Assembly: GCA_002104935.1 (NCBI GenBank) | Contig: MCGT01000017.1 | Location: forward strand, 310,001-374,000 | From: Hesseltinella vesiculosa | Taxonomy: Eukaryota > Mucoromycota > Mucoromycetes > Mucorales > Cunninghamellaceae | Direction of reading: 5' to 3' | Length of the DNA: 64,000 nt | Shown here: positions 10,729 through 21,844 of the stretch, one piece after another | Position numbering within the stretch: the stretch's first letter is position 1 | How the letters are laid out: each line of letters opens with the position of its first letter | The notes under the pieces: generated by a model | The model's input: the letters and a program-made list of their open reading frames with translations, nothing else | What the model was told of the DNA's origin: nothing | Database searches by the model: none | Made by a program: the position numbers and the translations under genes

Positions 10729-12010
10729 ATGAAGAGGATACTCAACTACGGATCGACCAACATTGACGAATTCTTTATCGTGCCACATATATGTCAGTCA
10801 GGGGAGACTCTTCTGTCCACCCAGCACTTTGTGCGCGCCGGTGGCAAAGGTACGTCATGGATCAACTTGCGATGGACACGTGTGATATTGATGTTTTCTA
10901 TTGAATGATGCCTAGGTGCTAATCAATCAGTGGCATTGGCCAAGGTAAGAAGAAAAGATCCATGCCCAGGAGTATCAGTGATGCTGTGCACAACATGCTA
11001 ACCATCGTTTTTCTCACGGATAGGCTGGCTGCAAAGTCTACCACGCAGGCGTCATGGGCTCAGACGCTCAATGGGTTTACAAGACAATGGAGGACTATGG
11101 CGTGGATATGACGTACACAAAAGTGGAAGACAATCAGGCAAGGCGGGCATTCTTTTTTAGCACACGCAGCTGATGTCGCTCTTGTTCGACAGGCCAACGG
11201 CCGGGCATTTATTCAGGTCAGCGACGAGACGCATGACAATTGTATTGTGCTGTTCCCAGGATCCAACGGCCGCTATACAGCAGAGGATGCAAAAGACATA
11301 GTGAATGAATTTGAAACGGGCGATTGGATAATCCAGCAAAATGAAATCAGTCAAGGAGGAGCCATCATGCAGGCAGCGGCTGACCGAGGCAAGGCAGTAC
11401 AAGATGCGAAACATGAGAGCGCTGACGGTGTCTGTTTCTATTTTGCTAGGCCTGTCGATTATCTTCAACCCGGCGCCGATGTCAAAGACAATCCTGAGCG
11501 ACTTTCCTATGGACAAGGTGACGATCTTGGTGGTGAATGAAGTGGAGTCGGCAGAGCTGTACCAAGCTGTGACCGGGGAAAGCTGTACGTTGGCCGGTTT
11601 GGCTTTGGCGACGGCACTCTTCCAGCATTTCGATCACATGCAGGGCCTGGTGGTGACGCTGGGAGGGGATGGCGTGGTGGCGAAATTCCGCCACCATGGT
11701 AAAGTGCGTGATTTCATGGTGCCATGCAATAAGGTGAAGGTCAAAGATACAACCGCAGCGGGCGACACCTTTGTGGTAAGGAAATCAGCAATCCAAAAAT
11801 AAGGTTGGTGATAACCCAAGGTTGGTTTAAAAATAGGGGTACTTCATGGCCACGTTTTTGGATGAACGTTTGGGAGACGATTTCTTCTTTCGAGTTCAAC
11901 GGTCGTTGGAAATGGCCAACTATGCTGCGTCCCTTTCTGTCCAAGAAGAAGGCTCGATGGTATCCGTGCCTTCAATAGAGCAAGTCCAAGGATTGCTGGA
12001 GGCAAAATAA
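10729..12010 (+). CDS. Ribokinase (PfkB family)
   Basis: About seven exons from ATG 10729 (MKRILNYGSTNIDEFF). The N-terminal ribose-binding glycine motif reads VRAGGKG and continues after an intron as ANQSVALAKAG. HAGVMGSDA and ANGRAFIQV follow. The central strand is split by an intron whose in-frame solution uses a GC donor (11389-11449), giving ADRGLSIIFNPAP. The C-terminal signature is VKDTTAAGDTF then GYFMA; the Asp of AAGD is the catalytic base. Together these are PfkB signatures 1 and 2. It phosphorylates D-ribose at O5 with ATP in the cytosol, feeding the pentose phosphate and nucleotide pathways. Length, about 300 residues, is normal. It is separated from SPC1 by a shared promoter region. 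Confidence 0.93.
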
Positions 12011-12479
12011 AAATAGAGTTTTTTTTATTTTTATTTGCCCTATAGGTATTCGTGCAGGGAGTGAGATTCAAAAATTTAATTGTTTGGCCAATAAAAACGC
12101 GGGCTTTGCAAGTTTGTAACAAGGCCAGATCTCCAAAAAGTAAAGTTTCCGCTCTGCACGCAGAAACTTTTGGGCTGAAAAAAAAAAACAGGCACCCGTT
12201 TTCCAACTCGAAAAGTTTTTCTTTTCTCCTCTTTTTTCAATTCAACATTGCAGTTTGGTGATTTATTGTTTTTCACTTCTCCTCATTCCTTTCCCCTTTT
12301 GAATCAGTTTGTGTAAAGGTTACGAGAATAAAACAAGAGTCTCCTCTTTTTCTCCTCCTTCCTCTCCTTGTCATTTGCCTCTTTTTAGCTCTCTTTTTGT
12401 CCTAATAACTAGTCCTTCCTCTCCTTCCTCTACCACCTACCTTACCCAACCATTTATATTTATTTCCCTTGACTCCACC
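12011..12479. other. Intergenic region before small membrane-protein gene
   Basis: About 470 bp holding the 3' end of the ribokinase transcript and a strongly pyrimidine-rich leader (12280-12478, many CCTC/TTCC repeats) for the next gene. No other gene seen. Confidence 0.5.
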
Positions 12480-12875
12480 ATGTTACGATCACCGCGATTT
12501 TTTGATATGCTGCACATGATCATGTTACTGCTCTGGACACACGTAGGCGCCCAGTCTAGCGGCGACGGCTTCGACAGCAACCAAGGCTCACCCAGCGATA
12601 GTCAGAACAATACCAGCTGGATCATGCGCGATCATCACTATGTCATCATCATTGTCATCGGTCTTGTCGTTGCCGGTCTTGTGCTTTTCTACATCATCAG
12701 AAGTGCAAAGGGCATGCGTCGTCGTATGAAGCAGGACAATCAACGCCAAATGCACATGCTCAACCAAATCCCCTCCACCGCACCCAACCATCAATACCAG
12801 CACCTCCAAGACCCTCCCATGCATCAAGGCTACGCCCCCCAGGGTCAGCAAGAGGCTCATCAATACCGCTATTGA
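12480..12875 (+). CDS. Small single-pass membrane protein, unknown
   Basis: Intronless ORF of 131 residues; the ATG at 12480 lies in a good context (CCACCATG). Residues 1-24 form a signal peptide (hydrophobic core MLHMIMLLLWTHVGA, cleavage likely near AQS). A short Ser/Asn-rich outer part contains a possible N-glycosylation site (NNTS). One transmembrane helix follows (YVIIIVIGLVVAGLVLFYII), then a basic stop-transfer (KGMRRRMK). The cytoplasmic tail of about 55 residues is rich in Gln, His, Pro and Met. The topology is that of a type I plasma-membrane or wall-sensor-like protein. I do not recognise the family. The Kozak-like start, signal peptide and membrane helix make it a believable gene. 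Confidence 0.7.
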   Translation: MLRSPRFFDMLHMIMLLLWTHVGAQSSGDGFDSNQGSPSDSQNNTSWIMRDHHYVIIIVIGLVVAGLVLFYIIRSAKGMRRRMKQDNQRQMHMLNQIPSTAPNHQYQHLQDPPMHQGYAPQGQQEAHQYRY

Positions 12876-12987
12876 TCTACTCACCACCGAATCACCCCCA
12901 TCTTTTGTTTGCCACCCATTTCTTACCCCACTACTGTATTGTAATAGTATTAAAATGAAACAGTTTTATTCGCTCCTGTCGTCGTCT

Positions 12988-15900
12988 TCAACCTTGTAGC
13001 TGTGGCTGTTGTTGCTCCACACCCAACAATCGCATCGGTTTGAGATGAGGCATTTCTAAAAAAAAAAAAAATTAATAATGATGATGCCGATCTCAGCATC
13101 GAGTGTAAATTTCTTCTTTTTTTAATTTCTCACCAGTGAAATAAGCAAGGCATTGCGGTGATACACCGGTGTGATTCAAGTTCAAAAGGGTTAGATTTGT
13201 CAAGGCTAACAGATGAAACAAGAGGAGGCTATGAGTGTTTTTTTTTTTTTTTTTTTTTTTTTTTTCTATTCATACCTGCAAGGCGTTGCGCCCCTTGATC
13301 GGTCACCCCAGAGCATTGCTGCAAGTTCAACGTGTGCAAGGTTTTCACGAATTTGGATTGCACTTCATCCGTCAGCACAGCCAGACCATGATCTGTCACC
13401 AATGTCCTTGCCAATGACAGCGTATGCAGGTGCTTGAGCTCTAAATATAAAAAAAGAACGAGGAGTGAGACCACATGGCAAGATATGGTTATCGATGCCC
13501 AAGCACAGTTACCTTTTATAGCCTGCATCCCTTGATCCGTTGTGCACGTTTGCTCTAAATAAAGCACCTCCAATGCATCAAGACCTAGTTCCCAACGATG
13601 AAAAAAAGGAGTTGGTGATCCGCCCCTTTTTCTTCATCAAGCCAGAGGATTCTTACTGGTGAGTTGCGCCAATCCAGCGTCGGTGATTTTGGTGCCGGTG
13701 AGATTCAAGTACGTCAGTTTCGTCATTTGCGCCACCGCAGACATCCCTTCGTCCGTCACTTCCAAGAACCCTTGCAAATCCAAGGAGCGAAGCGGCAAGT
13801 CTAGCCAATGCAATGCAAAAAAAAAAAAAAAAAAAGGTCAGGGCCAGCGAATCATCCTTCCTTTTTTTTTTTTTTTTTTTACCTCGATAACGATGCAAAA
13901 TATCATCCAGATCATGTTCACGGTTCGGGAATTGGATCATAGATAAATGCGGCAAGCCTGGGTTTGTGTAAGAGTCGGTCTAGGATTTGTTTCAGGACAG
14001 GCTTACCTCTTGCCAAGCTGGCAAGTCCTCGTTTGGTGATTTCCAAGCAACCAGTCAAGCGTAGCTCTTGCAGTTCCTGCAGGCCAGCCACCCAATGCAT
14101 GAGATCATCATCGGTCACAACCGTGTGTTGGAGATCCAACACTTGAAGCGAGCGGCGCAAAGCCAGAGTCGCCGGCACCTGTTGCTTTCCAAGTCCTGTG
14201 CCGTCGAGCTTCAATTGACGCAGCTGTTTGAAGACTAGAGCAAGCAAAGAAAGTTAAAAATTGACTGGCGGTCAGCGGCCCTCTCTCTTACCATCCAACA
14301 CGGCCATGGTCGCCGGGGATTTGATGCCTTGGCAGCCCGACAGGACGAGGCAGCCAAGCTCTTCATGGCACATTGCGTTTTGTGCCCACCAACCCAGACC
14401 TTTGTCCGTGATATGAGTTTTTCCAAGATTCAAGTGGTGCAAGCTAGGCAGCTCTAGACCGGTGAGAGGATCAGTCCTGGGCTCATGTCTCTTTCCCCCT
14501 CCCCCCACTTACTTGCCAAGTACATGAAGCCTTTGTCGGTCATTTTGCAATGGTTCAGATCCAGGTAGCCCAGATAGCTAAGGCCTGGTGAGAAAATCAT
14601 CAAGCATGAGTCATTAGCATGGCCACGCCTTTTGCAAAAGAAGACGTACCTTGCAAGGAACGGATGCCGGCATCTGTGATCAGATCACAGCCGCGAACAC
14701 TGAGTTTTGCCAGCGAATGTGAATTGGACAGTTCACTCAGCATGGAATCGGTGGCGTAGACATAGGCATCGAGATTCATCTGCTCGAGGTAACTAGGAGA
14801 GTGAAAGAGTCAGGTGCGAAGCGAGTTGCCACGTTTTACCAAGAACGGGCCATGCGTCCCAGCGACACATTGTTCAGTTTCTTGGTTTCCATCAACTGCT
14901 TGCACAGAACATTGGCCAAGTCAGGCGAGATGGACGGCATCCAACGTAGGAGCCGGTGTGTATCTTTGCTGGTGGAGGATAGAATCACTAACATAAGCCT
15001 GAGAGTAAGTGTCTGCACAACCCCCCCCCCCTCTTCAACCAGGTGCGTACCTGCCAATTGAGAAGTACACATTTCCTTGAGAGAGCGACAAGTCCGTTTG
15101 TTTGACTTTCGAGCACGGCAATCGGCCTCCACCCGGCTCTGGCCTGCGCTTGCTCGCTGCTGAATGGCGGCCAGGACGCTTTGGCGATCAGGCACAGCAG
15201 TGTCGTGGGCGGTTTCTGGTGTTTGGTCGGCCGTGTTCATGGCAACAGGAGGTGATGGAGGGGGCTGGAGTGCGAGAGAATAGTTTTCTGGCGCTGGCGT
15301 GCTACCGTCATCAGCACCACCGAGTCTTTGGCCTTGACTTAGATTGTGCCACAGACGGCCTCGTTGGCTTGGCTGCTGGGGCTGGTGCTGATGACGTGAT
15401 CGATGGGGGTTGATCACGTTATGAGGCTGGACAGTATTCATTGCAGCGTCGTCGGGCATCTCAATGTCCATGTCTTCTTGACCTTGTTGATCAGGAGACG
15501 ATACGTTTGAAATATCAACGCTGTGTGGCATGGAGACTCGCTCTTGGGCCTTGGATACATTCAATGATACATTAGGGAGAAAGCCTAGGCGAAAAAAAAA
15601 TCAGCCAGGATGGTCGCTGACAAGAAGAAAGTGATTTACCGGCTTCAGCAACGGTCATGGAGCCTTGCTCTTTGGTAAAGATGCGACGCGGATAGGGCTA
15701 ATCATTGAAGAGGGAAATGTCAGTGCGTTGCTAATAGGATTCGTCTTGGCCAAAGACTTGCCGAAACTAAAATAACGTCCGTCGCTTGGGATTCTTTGGT
15801 CAGGACAAAATGAATCACGTCGTTCAAACGGGTGGCAGCTGGGAATCGCTGGTGCACAGTGGTTCCATCGATGAGTTTGAACTGGAGCATAAAAGTATAG

Positions 15901-16697
15901 GTGTCGGTCATGTATCATGAACAGCGCACGTTCAACATTATTCTTACCTGGATGAGGGCAGTGCCATCGGTGACGGTTGGTTTGGAGGAGGAAGTGGTAG
16001 GCTGCTGGGGAGGTGGAGCACGCTCGGCCTTTTCTTTCCTTTCCAGGCGGTCCAATTTGATGCGGTCCAAGGTTTGTTGTCGAAGCAATCGGTCATGATT
16101 CCTGTCAAGCTTTAGCTGTTGTTCGACAGTGCGCTGGGGTGGGAGAGGCTGGTTGGGGTGGGAAGTTGGCTTGAGGGCACTGACACGTTGTCGATCATGT
16201 TTGATTTCTTCCAGGATCTGCTTCCGGTGCTGGGCGTCTTTTCGTTTTTGTAGTCTGGCTACTTTTGCGTCTTCCAAGGCTTGTTGGCGTTGATAGTCTT
16301 CACTCGAGTCTGGGGCATAGACTGCCTGGACAGACATGTCATTGCTTGGCTCTTGCCATGGGGTCTAATAAGACAAGCAGGGAGAAATCAAGAAAGTACA
16401 TGAGCAACGTTATGTTATGAGAGTCAGAAGGAAATAATGCACTGGAAGCCGATCAGCTATTTACATTGGCTACAGGCTCTGACAATGGTGTGTTAGCATT
16501 GGACAGGAGCCTAATCGCATGTAAAAAAAAAAAAAAGGTGAAGCGTGTGAAGTTTTCTAGCATGTGGTAATGGAGGCTGTCATTTACCAATTGGCAGCAG
16601 GCTCCAGTTCATCATATCGCTGCAGAGCTGCAGCACAGTCATCCATGTTGAATCCCAATGCCAGCAAATGGGCAAGCTTATCATCGTATGTAGACAT
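12988..16697 (-). CDS. UBA-UBX-leucine-rich-repeat protein
   Basis: Minus-strand gene of about 15 exons from ATG 16697. Exon 1 and the start of exon 2 form a UBA domain (KLAHLLALGFNMDDCAAAL, then AANWLLSNA). A charged helical linker follows (RQQALEDAKVARLQKRKDA, then LDRIKLDRLERKEK). Next comes a UBX domain: FKLIDGTTVHQRFP, LNDVIHFVLT and, after a GC-AG intron, PYPRRIFTKEQGSMTVAEAG; the FPRR/YPRR loop is the p97-binding signature. A disordered stretch of about 170 residues (15.05-15.6 kb) leads into a long run of AMN1-type leucine-rich repeats with recurrent TDxGL ends (VTDQGAQRLA, VTDEGMSAVAQ, ITDAGLAQLT), which reaches the stop at 12988. UBA plus UBX predicts a Cdc48/p97 cofactor binding ubiquitinated clients; the repeats would be a recognition surface. 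The domain calls are strong; the whole architecture is unfamiliar to me. Confidence 0.85.
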
Positions 16698-17427
16698 GAG
16701 AAAAGTGTTTGAAAAAAAAAAAAAAGAAATATAGACACGCCTTCATTTTTTATGCAAGCCAAAATCCCGCTCATCAGCCGTAGGCATGATCAGAAGCAGA
16801 AACTTTGGGCCAGGTTTGGCAGCCGTTTATTTCTCTTCGAGATCATTGCCCTTCTACATCATCCTAGCTGACCAGCAGCAGCGCGAGGGGGTGCTGATAT
16901 TTTAGCTTGGTTTTTCCGGCCTTCACGGGCACTGATCATGAACAAAAACATGTCTCTGAGACAATCAAAGACGGAACGGCATTCCAGACTTGGCGGCAAA
17001 AAGGCTACGCAATGTCAAGTTGAGGATAACGGCTGGATTCTTCTGGCAGTTTAGCACCAACTAATAGTGAGCATCAGCGTGACAAAACCATGCTCACTGC
17101 AGCTAAAGAGTGCCAGGTGTCCATCCCAGAGTGACCCAGATCAGGTCTGAGTTTATATATTTTCTATTTTTTTTTTTGGTCAGAGAGTGATCTCTCCTCC
17201 CCGCGGAATGACATGCAGCCCTTTTGTCGAGGACGCGGATGCGATCATTTTTTCAAGCAGTGTAATTTTATTAGTGGCCCCGGCAAAGATAAAAGTGAAG
17301 AAAGGAGGCGAAAGAGTTAATAAGCTGTATGGAAAAGAGAGAGAGGGAGAGAATCATTATGTAAGCGTTATGAAAGAGAAAAAAAATGTACAAGTGGGAT
17401 ACACGTTTTAAAAAGAGAAGAGAGCCA
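16698..17427. other. Intergenic region between tandem minus-strand genes
   Basis: About 730 bp with the promoter of the UBA-UBX-LRR gene and the 3' end of the hydroxylase gene. It has a TATATATT-containing AT patch near 17155 and a GAGAGA stretch near 17338. I see no coding exon, tRNA or repeat. Confidence 0.5.
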
Positions 17428-18682
17428 TTATCGCGAGGGGGTGTAGAGCAATTTGGTGCCAAAGACCACATCCCAGAGCTTGGAAGTGATGCCATAGCCA
17501 TCTTCGTAATTCTTGTAGCTGGACAAAAAAGAAAAAGAAAAAAGATGAGTGAAAAAAGGCGATTCTCTGGAAGACAACATACTGGTGGGCCATGTGGTAT
17601 TTCTTCATTTCACGGAAATGGTACTTGAAGACCTTGGCGTGATGCAGGTAGTAATGAGTGCAGTCATACATGACATAGCCAACGACACCGCCGGAGATCA
17701 CAGCATGGGCCATGGGCAAAGGGAACAAAAGGTAGCCGAGATTGATCAAAGGATAGGCAATGACGATGCCCAGGGTGGGAGGCATGACCAGGCGGAGCCT
17801 AGGTTTGACAGGTAAAAAAGAATCATCGAATCAGCACATGGGAGCTTGTCTCACCCCAACTTTTTGGCCCCCATCCGCCCATTTCTCCGGTTTCGGTAAA
17901 ACTTACTTGTCCATTGGAAGGTAGTGATGGAACCCATGAAGGGTAAAGTGGATCAAAAAGGCCATTTGATGATCAGGGAGATAGTCGTCGACATGAAAGA
18001 AGAAGCGGTGCAGCAGATATTCCAGCAGAGTCCAAATGACCACGCCAAGAGCAAAGAAGGAGCCGGTAAGCCAGGGCATGTTGTAAGCCCAGGAGCAGCT
18101 GAACTGGTAGGCGGCAAAGGGTATCCAGAGGGAAGGCACAACGAACCAGGCCGTCTTACTCAAAGGCTCGAGCAAAGGGTGGCCGAAAAAGATGGCGGGG
18201 TGAGGCAAATAGCGAGGCTTGTGCACCTGTTCCAGATAAAATTCCTTGGTAAAGTTGGTGTAGAAGAATTGGGGAATGAGGGCCTTGTTGAGATCCAAGA
18301 ACTGGTTGGTTTTCATGTCAGCGAGGGTGTCGGTTTCCTTGGGTCGGAAATCGGCCATGCCGTAGGTCTTGCTTTCTTCTTCTTGTTCGAGCAAAGCCAT
18401 CCGTTGACGATGGAGCTGATCTTTGTCGCCATTGGAGGCTAGGTCCACTTGACCAAGGCAGTATTCGTCGAGGATTTCGTAGGCTGTAGCCGAGTGTTCA
18501 TGTTCCAAGACGTCTTTCATGATGCTGGTGACATCTTTGCCAGCATAGTCGAGGATGAGGTCTTCACCGCCCGGATGATCCATCATGAATTCAGTCACAT
18601 CGTACACCTTGTCATTATAAATCACCCAGCATGATTTTGTGCTAGTGTGTTGCTTAATCTCATTCAATGTAAACGTTTTCAT
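17428..18682 (-). CDS. SCS7: Sphingolipid fatty-acid 2-hydroxylase (Scs7/FA2H)
   Basis: Three exons. The N-terminal cytochrome b5 domain has the haem motif HPGGED and a second haem His in the EHEHSATAYEIL helix. Four membrane segments and the histidine clusters of the fatty-acid hydroxylase superfamily follow: HRFFFHVDD, HFTLHGFHHYLPMDK, HYYLHH and, across the last intron, YHMAHHYKNY. The end, KLWDVVFGTKLLYTPSR, matches the family C-terminus. The enzyme adds a 2-hydroxyl to the very-long-chain acyl group of ceramide in the ER, using b5 electrons and a di-iron centre. The length, about 370 residues, is normal. The start is given at 18682 (MKTFTLNEIKQ), aligning with orthologues; an in-frame ATG at 18709 adds nine residues and may be the true start. 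Confidence 0.95.
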
Positions 18683-19386
18683 TGTTCTTTCTATAAAATG
18701 TCTATTCAATGAGCAAGAAAAAGAATATGGAAAGGAACAAAGAAAAAAATAGGAGCAGAAAAAAAAAAGAGGGGTGGGTTTTTAACCCATTTTTTTCAAC
18801 CCTTGGTAGGAAATCCTCGAGTTGACAAATTGCCCAATGCCCAAAAGTGGTAAGGATTTTTATTTTCTTGCCATTCGATCGATGGGAACACCCTCATTTT
18901 ACAAAAAAGACGATCAAAAAAGTTAGAAACCTCTGTACAAAAAGTAAAAGGGATCAACGCAGCCCATTTGGATCTTACACATACCAATTAGCTAACCATA
19001 AGCTTGGATCCTAAAAATAAAAATAAAATAACAATGGCCTGCATTGCTGCTTGGCTTTGCATCCCAAACAACCGTCAGGTGAGAAAAAATGACCCTTTTT
19101 TTTTCCTCTTTCTCTTTTTCTGTTTTCTCTCTTTTTTCCCTTTGCTGAAAAGAAGAATACATAAAAAAAAACCATGGATTGATGGTCGATCTCTTTTGAC
19201 CTGGCCCAACTTTCAAGCTCTAGAATCCCCCCTTACGTCAAGACCCTTTGGAAACACACACAAACAATTCATACTGTTGAAAAACCCCACGTTTTTTTTT
19301 TTTTTATATTCTTCCTCTCCTTTTCCTCCCCTTTTTGACTTTCTCCCATCCTATCAGTGATTCCTCCTACTTCTACTCCTCTTGGC
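18683..19386. other. Divergent intergenic region, SCS7 / SH3 membrane protein
   Basis: About 700 bp, AT-rich on the SCS7 side and C/T-rich before the SH3 gene. Open frames here have no ATG-supported, protein-like sequence. Nothing else recognised. Confidence 0.5.
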
Positions 19387-20797
19387 ATGTTGGATCGTTG
19401 TATTAGCCTGAACACATCCAAGACCTGCGCTGGTTTCCAAGGCTTTGCTGTCGATTCACTTCTTCCTCAGATCTCGGTGTCTCTTCAAACTGTAAATGAC
19501 GTCGATCACTGGCTCACATCATTGTCCCAGCACCATCCTTTTTCAGCATGCTCCTCGAATCGTCCACCACCACCCTTTGGTGTCACCCTGCTGTGTGCAG
19601 AATGGGCTTGGCGCTCTTCTCACTGTATGCCAGCCAATCAGCATCTGCGTCTCTGTCCCGCCACATGCCAGCAAGCTCACTCTTACTTTTCACATCATAC
19701 CACCTCGGTCACTCCACCCTTTCTTTCTCACCTTTGCAGCTCTTCTTCCTCGCCATGCATCAACCTCATACCCAGTAAGGCAAAGACAAAAGCTCCGCCA
19801 CCGCGAGCCGACTTTTCTTTTTTTTTTCTAGCAGGTCACCAGCATGTCCATCTCTCACCTAGACAGCAACTTGACAACGCGCCATCGCCCGTTGGTATTG
19901 TCGCCATCGTCATTGCCAGCCTTGTCTGTTTTGTGATTCTTGGCAGCGGGCTCTGGCATGTCACTCGCACCTATTTCACCTTTGCCCGCTTCCCAAAAGC
20001 CCGACGACGGCCGATCAACAACGCCAAGCACTGGCCATGGTCAACTGACAACCGACCGAGTAACCATCGCGACCATTCACCGCTATTACCACTCGCCATC
20101 TCGACGCCATTGGACGAGGATCACATCGACGAAATGCCTTTGCTCACCCAGCCGGCTTCCCAGTCACACCCTCTGCAGTTCACCTTGACATCCACCATTC
20201 GAGACGATCCCTGCTTTTGTGAAGCCATCTACGTCAACCAACCCGAATGGTCGGTGGACCTGACTCTCAGCAAAGGCGATCTGATCTACTTGTTTTGTCA
20301 TACCAACGAAGATTGGGCCATTGGTAAGTGATGCAGGAACATGGTAGTCGCTCATTTTTTTTTTTTTTTTTTGGTTCAAAGGTTACAATTTAAATTCAAG
20401 AGTACAAGGTTACTTCCCATTGATCTGCATACGAAGTATCACCATGTCAGAGGTGTGGCGCATCGTACAAAAGGAACCTGGCCTACTAGATGGCGTGCAA
20501 TTCTTTTTAGACCAGCACCAACAAGGCGAAGAGGAGCAGCCGCCAGGACCAACCAATACTCGACCATGGCTCACCGGTCCATCTTCCTCGGATGATGATG
20601 ACTGGCCCATCACTCCACCTGCCCCCACCTTTCTCAAGCGCCAATGGACCTTACCCAACCATCGGTCATCATCTTCCATGATCTTGCTGTCATCCTGGAC
20701 TCCACCTTCGCCTTCTACCTCCTCTCCTCATTATGCAAAAGATACCTTGGATTCCCAGATTTCACGCCATGCCTCCCATCCTGTCCATCCACTCTAA
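19387..20797 (+). CDS. Fus1-like single-pass membrane protein with cytoplasmic SH3 domain
   Basis: Two introns are evident, near 19776-19830 and 20323-20380. The first ATG is at 19387 (MLDRCISLNTSKTCAGF); the longer open frame upstream lacks an ATG. The outer part of about 150 residues has many cysteines (CISLNTSKTC, LCPATCQQA) and Ser/Pro/His. A transmembrane helix follows (VGIVAIVIASLVCFVILG). After a linker comes an SH3 domain, CEAIYVNQPEWSVDLTLSKGD with the binding-groove Trp in EDWAIG, and, across the intron, GYNLNSRVQGYFPLICI. A disordered Ser/Pro/Asp-rich tail closes the protein. The layout of Cys-rich ectodomain, one membrane helix and SH3 recalls yeast Fus1, which organises cell fusion at mating contacts. 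Homology to Fus1 beyond layout is inferred. There is no cleavable signal peptide at this start; an upstream exon is possible. Confidence 0.7.
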
Positions 20798-21844
20798 ATC
20801 ACATCTTTTTTTATCCCAATTTTCTTGCCCCCCCCCCGCCTCAATGCATGTTAATTTTCTTGTCAATGTCACCTTCCCCCCTTTTGGCCACGCATCGTTT
20901 TCCTCGTCAAAGGATGAAGTGGATCTTTGGGTAGATCTATTTTTTTTTTTTCTTAAAAAAAAAAAAAAAGTCGTCATGCACATGAAAGCTTTTCTGGGGA
21001 AGAGTGTGTCTCAGTCAACATCGGCGTGACAATGCTAGCAACGCTCGATGTCCTCGGTCTCTTCTTTACCTGGACACCCATCCAGTGATCAGATGGCTGC
21101 CAAGACAAATGAGAAATCGATGCAACACCCGAAAGTGGGACTTTGGCGGGCTCTTGGTTGCCGCCTTTGGTCTTGCCAGAACCTCCCTTCAAGCCCTGTC
21201 GTCATGAAAAGGGTCATGTGTCATATGTCATCACTCCATTTTTTTATGGATGTCGTGATGTCTCTCTCTGGGGCCATGGATACTCCTCTTTTTTATTTTT
21301 TGTCGTCACTGACTGACGCATCTCCCTTTCCCACCTCCTAATTTCCACCCCCCCCCTTTTTTCATTGTCTGGATTTTTCATGGCGTTAGATTTCCTCGAT
21401 ATTAAATGAGTGCTAAATTAAAAACCGATCTCAGTTTTCTCGAAACAAAGGCTTCCAATTTTTTCACCGGCCTATGGACCTTCTTGCGCTTTTTGTACCC
21501 TTCCGCCAATCAAACGCGGCCGATCATGTCGAATCCCTGCCGCTTCAAGATAATGTGGTGGACATTTTCAAGAAACCAAGAACACCAAAAGAACCGTGCT
21601 ATTTTTTTTATTTTTATTTTTGCCCCTTTTTTTATGAAAACATCCCTGAAGAGGTTGCTCCTGAAAACATGAAGGCTCAGGAGCAAAGCTTTTTTTCGTA
21701 GCCCCTGTCGTATAAAATATAAAATATGCTTATTTTTTTTTTTGCCCCCTTTCTCTTTTGTCATTCCTTTTGCCAAAGTCTTATTTTTTTAATTCTTTTT
21801 TTTTCATTTTTATTTGTCCTTCATCGCTTTACTATCTAAAAGTC
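20798..21844. other. Intergenic region with one possible small ORF
   Basis: About 1.05 kb between two plus-strand genes, with T-, A- and C-homopolymers at 20826-20838, 20939-20970 and 21345-21360. A small open frame at 21474-21701 is listed separately. No domain was recognised on either strand. Confidence 0.4.
21474..21701 (+). CDS. Possible small protein, unknown
   Basis: ATG-started frame of 75 codons, with protein-like ends (VESLPLQDNVVDIFKKP; NIPEEVAPENMKAQEQ) around a Phe/Tyr run produced by a T tract, which may be an unspliced intron. A second frame starting at 21406 overlaps it. It could be a small gene, an exon of a longer one, or the leader of the gene at 21845. I do not recognise it. 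Confidence 0.2.
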   Translation: MDLLALFVPFRQSNAADHVESLPLQDNVVDIFKKPRTPKEPCYFFYFYFCPFFYENIPEEVAPENMKAQEQSFFS

